Positions 1 through 6,758 of a DNA stretch of 7,559 nt are shown piece after piece (the first letter of the stretch is position 1; each line of letters opens with the position of its first letter). Both the position numbers and the translations under genes were made by a program. The stretch comes from an uncultured Ruminococcus sp. (GTDB lineage Bacteria; Bacillota; Clostridia; Oscillospirales; Ruminococcaceae). Below the pieces are notes generated by a model. It saw only the letters and a list, made by a program, of their open reading frames with translations, did no database searches and was not told the origin of the DNA. The stretch is from assembly GCA_900319195.1 (NCBI GenBank), contig ONNL01000205.1:1-7559 (forward strand), written 5' to 3'.

Positions 1-861
1 ATCAAGGCCGATAACCTTTGCATAGCAGCCGCCCTCAAAGTTGAACACGCCGTTGTCGTCCCATCCGTGCTCGTCGTCACCGATAAGTCTTCTCTTAGGA
101 TCGGTTGAAAGTGTAGTCTTACCTGTTCCCGAAAGACCGAAGAAGATAGCAGTGTGCTTGCCGTCCATATCGCAGTTAGCGGAGCAGTGCATTGAAGCCA
201 TGCCCTTGAGGGGGAGGTAGTAGTTCATCATTGAGAACATACCCTTCTTCATCTCGCCGCCGTACCATGTATTGATGATGACCTGCTCTCTGCTTGTTAC
301 GTTGAATACAACAGCAGTCTCTGAGTTGAGACCGAGCTCCTTGTAGTTCTCGACCTTAGCCTTTGAAGCGTTGTAAACAACGAAATCAGGCTCAAAGCTC
401 TCAAGCTCCTCAGCTGTGGGCTTGATGAACATATTTCTGATAAAGTGTGCCTGCCATGCAACCTCAACGATGAAGCGTACAGCCATTCTTGTATCCTTGT
501 TAGCACCGCAGAAAGCGTCAACTACATAGAGCTTCTTGTTGCAGAGCTCGTTTACAGCGATCTTCTTGACAGCCTCCCAAGTCTCCTTAGAAGCGCGGTG
601 GTTGTCGTTCGGGTACTCATCGGAAGTCCACCAAACAGTGTTCTCGGAGTTCTCGTCAACAACGATGAACTTATCCTTAGGCGAACGACCTGTGTAGATA
701 CCGGTCATAACATTTACAGCGCCGAGCTCAGTCTCCTGACCCTTATCGTAGCCTGTAAGCTCAGGCTTTGTCTCCTCGTTGAAGAGCTCCTCATAGGAAG
801 GGTTGTAGATGACCTCAGTTGCGCCTGTGATTCCGTATTTAGCAAGATCAAGGTTTTTCAT
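1..861 (-). CDS. pckA: Phosphoenolpyruvate carboxykinase (ATP), N-terminal 287 codons, cut by the window edge
   Basis: Cytoplasmic enzyme interconverting oxaloacetate + ATP and PEP + CO2 + ADP. My translation starts MKNLDLAKYGITGATEV and stays open to base 1. Family hallmarks are in order: GRSPKDKF at 58-65 (substrate-binding Arg59), TWYGGEMKKG at 198-207 with the likely metal and substrate ligands Tyr200 and Lys206, MHCSAN with His225, the P-loop GLSGTGKT at 242-249 (Lys248, Thr249), and LIGDDEHGW at 259-267 with the metal-binding Asp pair 262-263. The family is usually about 530-540 residues, so roughly half is present and the rest lies off the left edge. The ATG at 861-859 has AGGAGG (876-871) nine bases upstream, and no competing start is evident. 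A perfect promoter lies about 75 bases upstream, so it is probably its own transcription unit. In fermentative ruminococci it is thought to work mainly in the PEP-carboxylating, ATP-forming direction; that direction is inference. No damage is seen in the part present. Confidence 0.96.
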   Translation of the reverse strand, partial: MKNLDLAKYGITGATEVIYNPSYEELFNEETKPELTGYDKGQETELGAVNVMTGIYTGRSPKDKFIVVDENSENTVWWTSDEYPNDNHRASKETWEAVKKIAVNELCNKKLYVVDAFCGANKDTRMAVRFIVEVAWQAHFIRNMFIKPTAEELESFEPDFVVYNASKAKVENYKELGLNSETAVVFNVTSREQVIINTWYGGEMKKGMFSMMNYYLPLKGMASMHCSANCDMDGKHTAIFFGLSGTGKTTLSTDPKRRLIGDDEHGWDDNGVFNFEGGCYAKVIGLD

Positions 862-936
862 TGCAAAATTCCTCCTGATTATTAATTTAAAGTTCCTTCC
901 GCGCCGTTCCAGCACAGAATCAAAACACCAATTACT

Positions 937-965
937 ATTATAATATATTCTCGGGCAGATGTCAA
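937..965 (-). promoter_or_regulatory. Perfect-consensus sigma-70/sigma-A promoter of pckA
   Basis: Read on the minus strand, TTGACA (965-960) is followed by exactly 17 bases and then TATAAT (942-937). Both hexamers match consensus 6/6 and the spacing is optimal. The predicted start is near 930, giving a leader of about 68 bases with AGGAGG at 876-871. The leader is A/T-rich and too short for most riboswitches. Sequence match only; no start site has been measured. Confidence 0.9.
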
Positions 966-1044
966 GCATGAAAATGTGATATATGGGAAATAATAGGTGA
1001 AATTGCTGTGAAAAGCTCTGACTTTGTATGCTGACCGGAGCTCT

Positions 1045-1061
1045 CCCCTGTCATGCAGGGG
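1045..1061. other. Short GC-rich hairpin CCCCTG-N5-CAGGGG beyond the terminator
   Basis: A perfect six-base-pair stem with loop TCATG lies immediately past the T8 tract of the cellulase terminator. Neither strand has a T-run after it, so it is not itself a standard terminator. It could be a backup structure for readthrough transcripts. Function unknown. Confidence 0.4.
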
Positions 1062-1062
1062 C

Positions 1063-1092
1063 AAAAAAAAGTCCCGAAGCTTCGGGACTTTT
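1063..1092 (-). terminator. Intrinsic terminator of the cellulase gene, probably bidirectional
   Basis: GTCCCGAAGCTTCGGGAC at 1071-1088 is a perfect 18-base palindrome. On the minus strand it forms a GC-rich stem followed directly by eight T residues (1070-1063), the classic rho-independent form, about 100 bases past the cellulase stop. The flanking AAAA/TTTT extend the perfect symmetry to 26 bases (1067-1092). The plus-strand side also ends in TTTT, so it could stop transcription both ways. Confidence 0.9.
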
Positions 1093-1107
1093 CATGCTTT
1101 TTCAAGC

Positions 1108-1138
1108 TTCGGAGGGAGGAACTCGTCCCCTCTCCGAA
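1108..1138 (-). other. Long imperfect hairpin in the cellulase 3' untranslated region
   Basis: TTCGGAG (1108-1114) pairs with CTCCGAA (1132-1138). The stem continues inward for about six more positions with one A-C mismatch and a G-U pair, around a short loop. On the minus strand it sits between the cellulase stop and the main terminator and has no T-tract of its own. It may protect the mRNA 3' end or just be part of the terminator region. Only the base pairing is seen; the role is inferred. Confidence 0.5.
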
Positions 1139-1193
1139 CGCTGTTGTTTTTCATCTGCGGAGAGTCCGCCTCGTAAGCCTCGGCTACCTTGAC

Positions 1194-3737
1194 TCACGCA
1201 ACAGGGAGCACATACTCGCTGTTTGCAAGGTGCTTCTGTATCGCAAGCGCGTCACTCGATGTAACGCCGTCGCCGTTGCCCTCAACGTCGGCATTCTTCT
1301 CAGCTCTCTCGTTCTTGAACGAGTAAACATCGGGATTTGACTTTATCTGCATGATGAGTGTCGGGTCAGCTACGCTGAGTGTACCGTCATCATTTGCGTC
1401 GCCGTAGAGTACAGCATCTGTCGATGAGACCGTTGTGGTCTGAGAAGCTGTGGTCGTTGTCTCCTCCTTGGGCTGAGGAGTGCTGCCGTCAGGCTCTGTA
1501 CCGCCGACGAGCACACCTGCATCATAAACGCAGATATTATCGCACTTGACCTCATTGCCGCTGCCGAAGAAAGCGTCGTCGTCGGTGAACATCGTGAGAT
1601 CCTGATAGCTCCAGTCGTTTGAGGGATCCCAGAGACCGCCGTAGTACGTACCTAAGAGGAACTGATACTTCTTGCCCGAGTTGGCAATTGTATAGTCGTC
1701 CCACTTTATCTCGACGTAGTAGGTATCGGGAACAGCGTCATACTTGAAGGGTCCCGAGATAACGCCGTCTGCTCCTGCCTCGGGCGTTGCCTGGTCGTAT
1801 AGCTCGGATATGGTGGAAATGTCGTTTATACCGCCGGATGTCTCGCTTACATTGAAGTAATAGCGCACGGAAACGTCCTTTGAAGGCTTTGTTGAAGCGG
1901 TCATTACCTTGAAGGATACCTTTGTGACACCTGCGCCGTCGGCATGGATGTCGTCGATACCACACGCCTCTACCCAGTAGCCGCTTCCGCCCTCTGCATC
2001 TGCAATTTCAGGCTCAACAGGCGGGAAATTGGGAGTTACAGCCATATCCTCTGTACCGAAGTATGCGTACATACCTGCACAGGCACCTACGAATGCTGCG
2101 TTATAGTCGATGGTTACCTCATTGAGGATATAGTTGTTCGTATAGTCGTCGTGAGCGTCATTTGCATCGAAGCCGCCTGCAAGAGCACCCCAGAGGATAT
2201 GTCTCTGCTCACGGGTATCTGTGGCCTCAAGGAGTCCCGAAGCTGCACGGTGGTGAGGATACTTTACGGAATCATCGTTATAGCCGACAACGAGTGAACG
2301 GCTTCCGTGGAGCTCGTCCTCAGAGTAGTCGGTAAGACCGGCCTTATTTGAGTTTACTCTTTCAGTGAATGTAACATCATTGTTGCCGAGGATGATATCC
2401 ATCTGCTTCTTTGCCCACTCGCTGTACTCGGTAGGACCGTTATTGTGATACTTGTCAATGAGGAGGAGGATAAGCTGCATTGCGGTGTTGTATCTTGCAC
2501 TGCCCCAGTCATTGAGGTAAGCATAGCCGCCTGCTGTCTCCTTTGCCTTCCATGTCTTATAGCACTTTCCGAGGCAGTCATCGTCCCAGAAATCAGCGAA
2601 AACGTACTGGTTCTTGCCCTGTGCGTCTCTTATATGCTGAACAAGCTCGAGCTCGGGGTGCTCCTGATTTATAACTGCCCACATGAGTGCAGCGCCGCTC
2701 CACATATCGTTCCAGCAGTAGCACCAGCCTGACGGAGCGTAGTAATCGAATATTCCGTATGCGTAGTCAAAGCACGAAGCGTCGCCTGTTGCGAGGTACA
2801 TCCAAGCAGCAGCCCAGCACCAGTCGTCCTCCCACTTATTCGAGCCGTAGAACTGCATAGGACCGTCGCCGTTATCGGAGAGCTCCTTCTTGTTGTCATT
2901 TGCAAACTTCCAGAGAGCCTTTGCATAGTCGAGCGACTTTGCCGCATACTCGGGGTCTGTGTCCTTGAAGTTCATATAGTTGATAGCGAGCGAAGCACAG
3001 GCAGATACTACATAGTCGGTCTGCGGCTTATCAGCAGTGAGGAACCATGCAGGTCTTACCATTGAATCGACCTCGGGAGCCTCCCATACAGCGTGGTCGA
3101 TACCGCCCTCGCCTACCTGATAGCAGAATGCGATAACGTTTCCGTCGTCCTCGCGGAAGGTGCACTTCATGAGGTAGTCGTTGAAGTAGCGGAGAATGGT
3201 CTCGATATGGTCGTCCTGCTTGAGCTTCACGTAAGAATCGCGGAACTCATAATAGCCCCAGCCGAGAGTTGCTGCGGCATAGTTCTCGGGCATACCGAAC
3301 TCAACGTGGTCGCCTGCATCGTGCATACCGCCTGCAACGTCGATAGTGCCGTCACCGTCGGGGTCGAGAACGTCCTTGTACTTGTCCATGAACTCCTGTG
3401 AGAGATTCGTACCGCCTCTCATTCTCGTTTCAACTTCTCCTTCAGCATTGGTGAATTCTTCATTCATATTCTGCATCGGAACATGAGCGTCATAGGTATG
3501 GCAGTCGCCGCGCCATGAAAGGCGGGTATTCTCATCGACCTCTGTACCGCACATATTTGCGTCATAGAAGTACATCGAATACTGGAGCGCCCTTGCGTAG
3601 TCGATAGCAAGCCCCGAATCCGTCACGAGTTCGCTCACGGGAGTCTGACCCGAAGTGACGATGATCGAGGAAGAGAGCATGGAAGCCGCTGTCACCGTGC
3701 CCACGGCAGCCGCAGCTATACGTTTGAATAAATGCAT
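1194..3737 (-). CDS. Secreted cellulosomal GH9 endoglucanase with CBM3 and C-terminal dockerin (847 aa)
   Basis: Hydrolyses beta-1,4-glucan outside the cell. Residues 1-~30 form a signal peptide (Lys5-Arg6, then an Ala/Val-rich core). The GH9 catalytic domain (about 40-565) has WRGDCHTYD at 75-83, DAGD at 140-143 (expected catalytic-base Asp pair), a signature running into PHHRAASG at 494-501, and NEVTIDYNA at 539-547 with Glu540 as probable proton donor. Residues 584-735 match CBM3, most like the CBM3c type fused to processive GH9 enzymes (SVRYYFNVSE 623-632, TYYVEIKWDD 672-681, WDPSNDWSYQ 703-712). A Thr-rich linker (757-773) leads to a type I dockerin: loop one D780/N782/D784/D791 has the normal 12-residue spacing, while loop two, D817 to D829, is one residue longer, as I recall for ruminococcal dockerins. 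The dockerin implies docking onto a scaffoldin cohesin not in this window. ATG at 3737 has AGGAGG (3750-3745) seven bases upstream. It has its own promoter and terminator and is intact. Family call is firm; processivity is inferred. Confidence 0.96.
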   Translation of the reverse strand: MHLFKRIAAAAVGTVTAASMLSSSIIVTSGQTPVSELVTDSGLAIDYARALQYSMYFYDANMCGTEVDENTRLSWRGDCHTYDAHVPMQNMNEEFTNAEGEVETRMRGGTNLSQEFMDKYKDVLDPDGDGTIDVAGGMHDAGDHVEFGMPENYAAATLGWGYYEFRDSYVKLKQDDHIETILRYFNDYLMKCTFREDDGNVIAFCYQVGEGGIDHAVWEAPEVDSMVRPAWFLTADKPQTDYVVSACASLAINYMNFKDTDPEYAAKSLDYAKALWKFANDNKKELSDNGDGPMQFYGSNKWEDDWCWAAAWMYLATGDASCFDYAYGIFDYYAPSGWCYCWNDMWSGAALMWAVINQEHPELELVQHIRDAQGKNQYVFADFWDDDCLGKCYKTWKAKETAGGYAYLNDWGSARYNTAMQLILLLIDKYHNNGPTEYSEWAKKQMDIILGNNDVTFTERVNSNKAGLTDYSEDELHGSRSLVVGYNDDSVKYPHHRAASGLLEATDTREQRHILWGALAGGFDANDAHDDYTNNYILNEVTIDYNAAFVGACAGMYAYFGTEDMAVTPNFPPVEPEIADAEGGSGYWVEACGIDDIHADGAGVTKVSFKVMTASTKPSKDVSVRYYFNVSETSGGINDISTISELYDQATPEAGADGVISGPFKYDAVPDTYYVEIKWDDYTIANSGKKYQFLLGTYYGGLWDPSNDWSYQDLTMFTDDDAFFGSGNEVKCDNICVYDAGVLVGGTEPDGSTPQPKEETTTTASQTTTVSSTDAVLYGDANDDGTLSVADPTLIMQIKSNPDVYSFKNERAEKNADVEGNGDGVTSSDALAIQKHLANSEYVLPVA

Positions 3738-3805
3738 AATATTTCCTCCTTGTGCATTTGGTGATTAAAAAATGGTTTCTGATCCACGCATCATTACTCA
3801 ATATT

Positions 3806-3834
3806 ATCATACCACTTTATTCATAGAATTGCAA
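3806..3834 (-). promoter_or_regulatory. Extended -10 sigma-A promoter of the GH9 cellulase gene
   Basis: On the minus strand TTGCAA (3834-3829), 17 bases, then TATGAT (3811-3806), preceded by TGG so that TGnTATGAT forms an extended -10. Each hexamer matches consensus 5/6 or slightly less, at optimal spacing. The predicted start is near 3799 with a leader of about 60 bases to the ATG at 3737. This argues that the cellulase does not depend on readthrough from the ABC genes. Confidence 0.78.
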
Positions 3835-3857
3835 TAGATTTTCAAAAAATAATTAAT

Positions 3858-3877
3858 TTACTTAGATAGCTGAGTAA
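3858..3877. promoter_or_regulatory. Imperfect 20-bp dyad upstream of the cellulase promoter, candidate regulator site
   Basis: TTACTTAGATAGCTGAGTAA matches its own reverse complement at 8 of 10 position pairs and ends about 24 bases upstream of the -35. Its right arm contains TGAGTAAT (3871-3878), which recurs in opposite orientation at 3793-3800, around the predicted transcription start. An upstream dyad is where an activator would bind, and the copy at the start site is where a repressor would. No regulator is identified. Confidence 0.35.
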
Positions 3878-3988
3878 TTGTTTGTAAAAAAGAAGGAAAC
3901 AACGTCTGTGACAGAAGCCCATTGTGTGCTGCATTTACGTATCTTTTAGTTCTGCGCAAGGCAAGTCTTATTGTGTCAATTTGTGGAT

Positions 3989-6745
3989 CTATACCTGCAG
4001 ATCCGCTCTCAGATTTTTCCTCATGCCGCTAAGCGCGGGTATCGCCGCGATCGCCGCAACTACCGTATTCAACGCCACCGTGATGACTACCGACCACGTT
4101 ATGAACGTCGATATACTGCCGAGTGCTCCCATATCTATCATTATTGCTCCGAATGCCGAGAACGCTATTCCCAGTATCGAGCCGATGACCGTCGAGGCAA
4201 GCGAGAACCTTACACTCTCATATATGACTGTTGCATAGAGCTGTATTTTCGTCATGCCGACTGCTCTCAGCATTGCAAGCTCTCTCCTGCGGTTGAGGAC
4301 GCTCGTGTTGATAACGCTTATCATTGCAAATACTCCTGCGAGCCATACCGAGAATATGAACGACGCTCCCATTGTGACCACAGCCCTGAGCAGTGACCTT
4401 GAACCTGTGCCTTCGATAAAGTAGTCGTTCAGACTTCCGTAGTTTTCCTCCGATATCTTCATGAGCCGTTTATATGCCTTTTCGTAGTCCTTTGCACTCT
4501 TCAGCCTCATTCTGAAAAAGCACACGCAGTCAGCTGACGGAGCTTTAACGACCTCATTCTGATAATTCTCCTCGGCAACATAAAGTCCGACATCACCAAG
4601 CTCGTACTCGTTGATATTGTTCGTTATATGGTACTCAAGCGTCATGTCCTCATCAGTAAAGGTATCAGCAGTCGAATCATAAGCCAATATCCCCGGATGA
4701 TCGACCATTGCCATACTGTCATAGCACATTCTCAGCGCATAGTGCTTGTCGCGGAAATCGTCATAGGAATATCCCGTTTCCTCTGCAAAATACTTCTCAA
4801 ATTGCTTTCTGCTCACGGGGTGAATACTCAGACTTCCCGAATCTTCGCCGACATTGTAATATAAAAAGCTGTATTCCTCGGAATATATCTTTGCAAACAG
4901 TCCGCTGTCCTCTATCTCGCTGCCTGTCTTGTCCTTGTCCTCATAGTTGAACAGCTGAAGCTCGAAATCTACCGTAGATGTGCCCATGTACAGCTCCCTG
5001 TTTTTCTTGATTATCAGTCCGAGGAACATACATGAGGTGAACATCATTACTCCGAGTGCGAGCGCTATCGTTGCAACGACATTCTGATTCATATGCGTGT
5101 GCAGATTGCGCTTCGTGTAGTTCATAAAGAAGCTGACAGGTCCCCTGTTTAGCTTCTTCTGTCTGCGTTTGCCGTTCTTTTTGACCTTCGGCTTGCCGTA
5201 GTTCATTGCCTCTGTGGGAGACATTCTCCTTGATGCCCAGAGTGCCGAGGTCAGCGCCGAGACGAATATCGCAAGCACACAGAGTCCTATGCCTGCAAAT
5301 GCAAACGGCTTCATGAGACTGTACCGGAATCCCAAGTGAACAAGTGAGCTTACCGTGCCCACAACGTACTTGCATAATGCAAATGCCGATACAGCTCCCA
5401 ACGGGACAGCCGTAACTGCATAGAATGCCGCCTCCGTGAGAACAAGTGCCGCTATCTGTGCCTTTGATGTACCCATTATGCGAAGCACCGCAAACTGTAC
5501 ACTGCGCTCCTGTACCGAGATGTTGAACGCATTGTCGATGATGAAACGCGCAAGAAGCCATGCTATCACTATCATTATGAGCAGCACGGCGATGAATCCC
5601 ATTATCTGACCAAGCTCCATTGCGCTCTTTAATTCCAGACGAAGAAGGTCAGAGTGTATCTCATGATCCCCGAGGACAATGTAGTATTCCTCGTCGTAAC
5701 CGAGGTCGTGGATGAGCTTGTTCATTCCGTCACCGAATTCAATGTCGTCCCTGATTCGCACCTTGCACTCACCATATTCAGAATAGAGTGAATCGCCCTC
5801 GCCGTCAGTGATGTCGGGATTGAGCCTGTCAAGCTCACTCAGGTTGAGCGGACTGCCCTCGGGGACAACAACGTTAAGGCTCATAAGTGAGTATTTCTTG
5901 TATTTCGCCAGAAAATCGGGCTCTCTTACAAAGCCTGCGATTTTCAGCTTCACCTTATACGCCGAGCCGACATGGACATTCTTCACGGGTATCTCATCAA
6001 GAGTAAATTCGTCCGTGAGCACTTCTGTCAGCGACATATCCTTTATCGCCTGTCCGTTCTGTCTCTCTCCGAGGAGCGAACGTGCTTCCTCGTCATCAAT
6101 GTCAACGAAATCATAGTAGACCTTGCCCGTGCGGTTTTTCTCCGCGTACTCATCTATAATGGAGCGGATCCTCGGGTCGTCAGTATCTGTCTCCGCCTGC
6201 ACGGGAGTCAGGGTCAGCTCGATAGTGTCCCCCTCCTTGTAGCCGTAGTCGTCACGCAGCCACTCGGGGAAATACGCGAGGGACTTGTCGTCCTGCTCAT
6301 TCAGCTCAAAGAAGCGCTTATCCGAGAAGGTTATGACATTGACATTGCCTGTAAGCTCGGAGTTTCCGCTGAGAGACTCGGCAGTGACGACCTTTATCCT
6401 CTTTTTGCTGCCGTCGAATGAAAGGTCGATATATCCGTTTTTATTGCCGAATGAGCCGTAGACAGCATTCAGGTCGGTAAAGCTGTCGCTGACAGATACA
6501 TGATTGCGGATGATATTCACATTCTTTTCTGCCTCATCGCCTTCTCCGAGAAGTGACGTAAGGTCAGCCTCCCATGAACCCATTTCCACTATCTCATTCT
6601 CCTTGAGCGAGGTATATCCGCTGCTGAGATATGCCGCAACCGAGCAGACCAAGAATACCGACAGAAGTATGCTCAGAAACGTGAGCGCCGTGCGGAGCTT
6701 CTGCCTTCTCAGATAGCGCAGCGCAAGTATTACAAGATGCTTCAT
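3989..6745 (-). CDS. FtsX/MacB-type ABC transporter permease with two fused four-helix units (918 aa)
   Basis: Membrane subunit of an ABC transporter driven by the ATPase just upstream. Numbering here is from a possible GTG start at 6754; subtract 3 for the preferred ATG. Likely membrane segments are about 22-43, 382-406, 432-462, 482-507, 557-582, 790-815, 838-872 and 884-908. This gives helix-large outer domain-three helices, twice: outer domain one is about 340 residues (44-381), domain two about 205 (583-789). The cytoplasmic coupling stretch after the second helix of each unit aligns at a constant offset of 405: NISVQERSVQFAVLRIMG (411-428) and NTSVLNRRRELAMLRAVG (816-833), each followed by [ST]K-x-Q and a shared Glu (441, 846). 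FtsX-like proteins of this kind transmit ATP-driven motion to outer domains, to expel peptides or lipids, detach antibiotics, or activate cell-wall enzymes; substrate unknown. No membrane-fusion protein or two-component system is visible. ATG 6745 is chosen for its better ribosome binding site. Confidence 0.93.
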   Translation of the reverse strand: MKHLVILALRYLRRQKLRTALTFLSILLSVFLVCSVAAYLSSGYTSLKENEIVEMGSWEADLTSLLGEGDEAEKNVNIIRNHVSVSDSFTDLNAVYGSFGNKNGYIDLSFDGSKKRIKVVTAESLSGNSELTGNVNVITFSDKRFFELNEQDDKSLAYFPEWLRDDYGYKEGDTIELTLTPVQAETDTDDPRIRSIIDEYAEKNRTGKVYYDFVDIDDEEARSLLGERQNGQAIKDMSLTEVLTDEFTLDEIPVKNVHVGSAYKVKLKIAGFVREPDFLAKYKKYSLMSLNVVVPEGSPLNLSELDRLNPDITDGEGDSLYSEYGECKVRIRDDIEFGDGMNKLIHDLGYDEEYYIVLGDHEIHSDLLRLELKSAMELGQIMGFIAVLLIMIVIAWLLARFIIDNAFNISVQERSVQFAVLRIMGTSKAQIAALVLTEAAFYAVTAVPLGAVSAFALCKYVVGTVSSLVHLGFRYSLMKPFAFAGIGLCVLAIFVSALTSALWASRRMSPTEAMNYGKPKVKKNGKRRQKKLNRGPVSFFMNYTKRNLHTHMNQNVVATIALALGVMMFTSCMFLGLIIKKNRELYMGTSTVDFELQLFNYEDKDKTGSEIEDSGLFAKIYSEEYSFLYYNVGEDSGSLSIHPVSRKQFEKYFAEETGYSYDDFRDKHYALRMCYDSMAMVDHPGILAYDSTADTFTDEDMTLEYHITNNINEYELGDVGLYVAEENYQNEVVKAPSADCVCFFRMRLKSAKDYEKAYKRLMKISEENYGSLNDYFIEGTGSRSLLRAVVTMGASFIFSVWLAGVFAMISVINTSVLNRRRELAMLRAVGMTKIQLYATVIYESVRFSLASTVIGSILGIAFSAFGAIMIDMGALGSISTFITWSVVITVALNTVVAAIAAIPALSGMRKNLRADLQV

Positions 6746-6758
6746 TCCTTCCACCTCA
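6746..6758 (-). promoter_or_regulatory. Ribosome binding site of the permease overlapping the ATPase stop codon
   Basis: On the minus strand the ATPase stop TGA (6758-6756) runs into GAGGTG (6757-6752), which matches the anti-Shine-Dalgarno complement and sits six bases before ATG at 6745. This favours ATG 6745 over the in-frame GTG at 6754-6752, which lies inside that motif. The GTG does have GGAAGG (6765-6760) five bases upstream, so it cannot be excluded. Overlap of stop and ribosome binding site suggests translational coupling of the two subunits. Confidence 0.65.

Larger units (their letters stand above)
862..1193. other. Intergenic region between cellulase and pckA (332 bases): terminator, hairpins and promoter, no gene
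   Basis: I see no convincing gene here. The cellulase-proximal half (about 1013-1169) is filled with inverted repeats: GCGGA/TCCGC at 1157-1169, a long imperfect stem at 1108-1138, the perfect palindromic terminator at 1063-1092, CCCCTG/CAGGGG at 1045-1061, and a weak AGCTCTG/CGGAGCT pair at 1014-1042. The pckA-proximal half is A/T-rich and carries the pckA promoter and ribosome binding site. The short open frames crossing it on either strand lack ribosome binding sites and recognisable protein content. Confidence 0.7.

Noticed and set aside
297..885. Open frames on both strands over the left gene, such as a plus-strand 146-codon frame
   Set aside because: They are out of frame with a continuous 287-codon PEP carboxykinase reading that contains every expected motif, and they lack ribosome binding sites and recognisable domains.
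862..930. Riboswitch or attenuator in the pckA leader
   Set aside because: The leader is only about 68 bases, A/T-rich, and shows no terminator-like stem or known aptamer pattern by eye.
3886..3935. Candidate intrinsic terminator after the permease (TCTG-TCA-CAGA stem plus distal T-run)
   Set aside because: The stem is only four pairs and the T-run begins more than ten bases after it, so it does not meet the usual form.
3924..4396. Two overlapping plus-strand frames of 104 and 141 codons opposite the permease C-terminus
   Set aside because: They overlap the conserved FtsX coding sequence antisense, have low-complexity Arg/Tyr-rich or Ala/Thr-rich composition and no good ribosome binding site; typical antisense shadows.
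4941..5561. Minus-strand frame of 206 codons inside the permease gene in another frame
   Set aside because: Cys/His/Gly-rich translation with no domain, wholly inside the permease gene on the same strand; an out-of-frame artefact.
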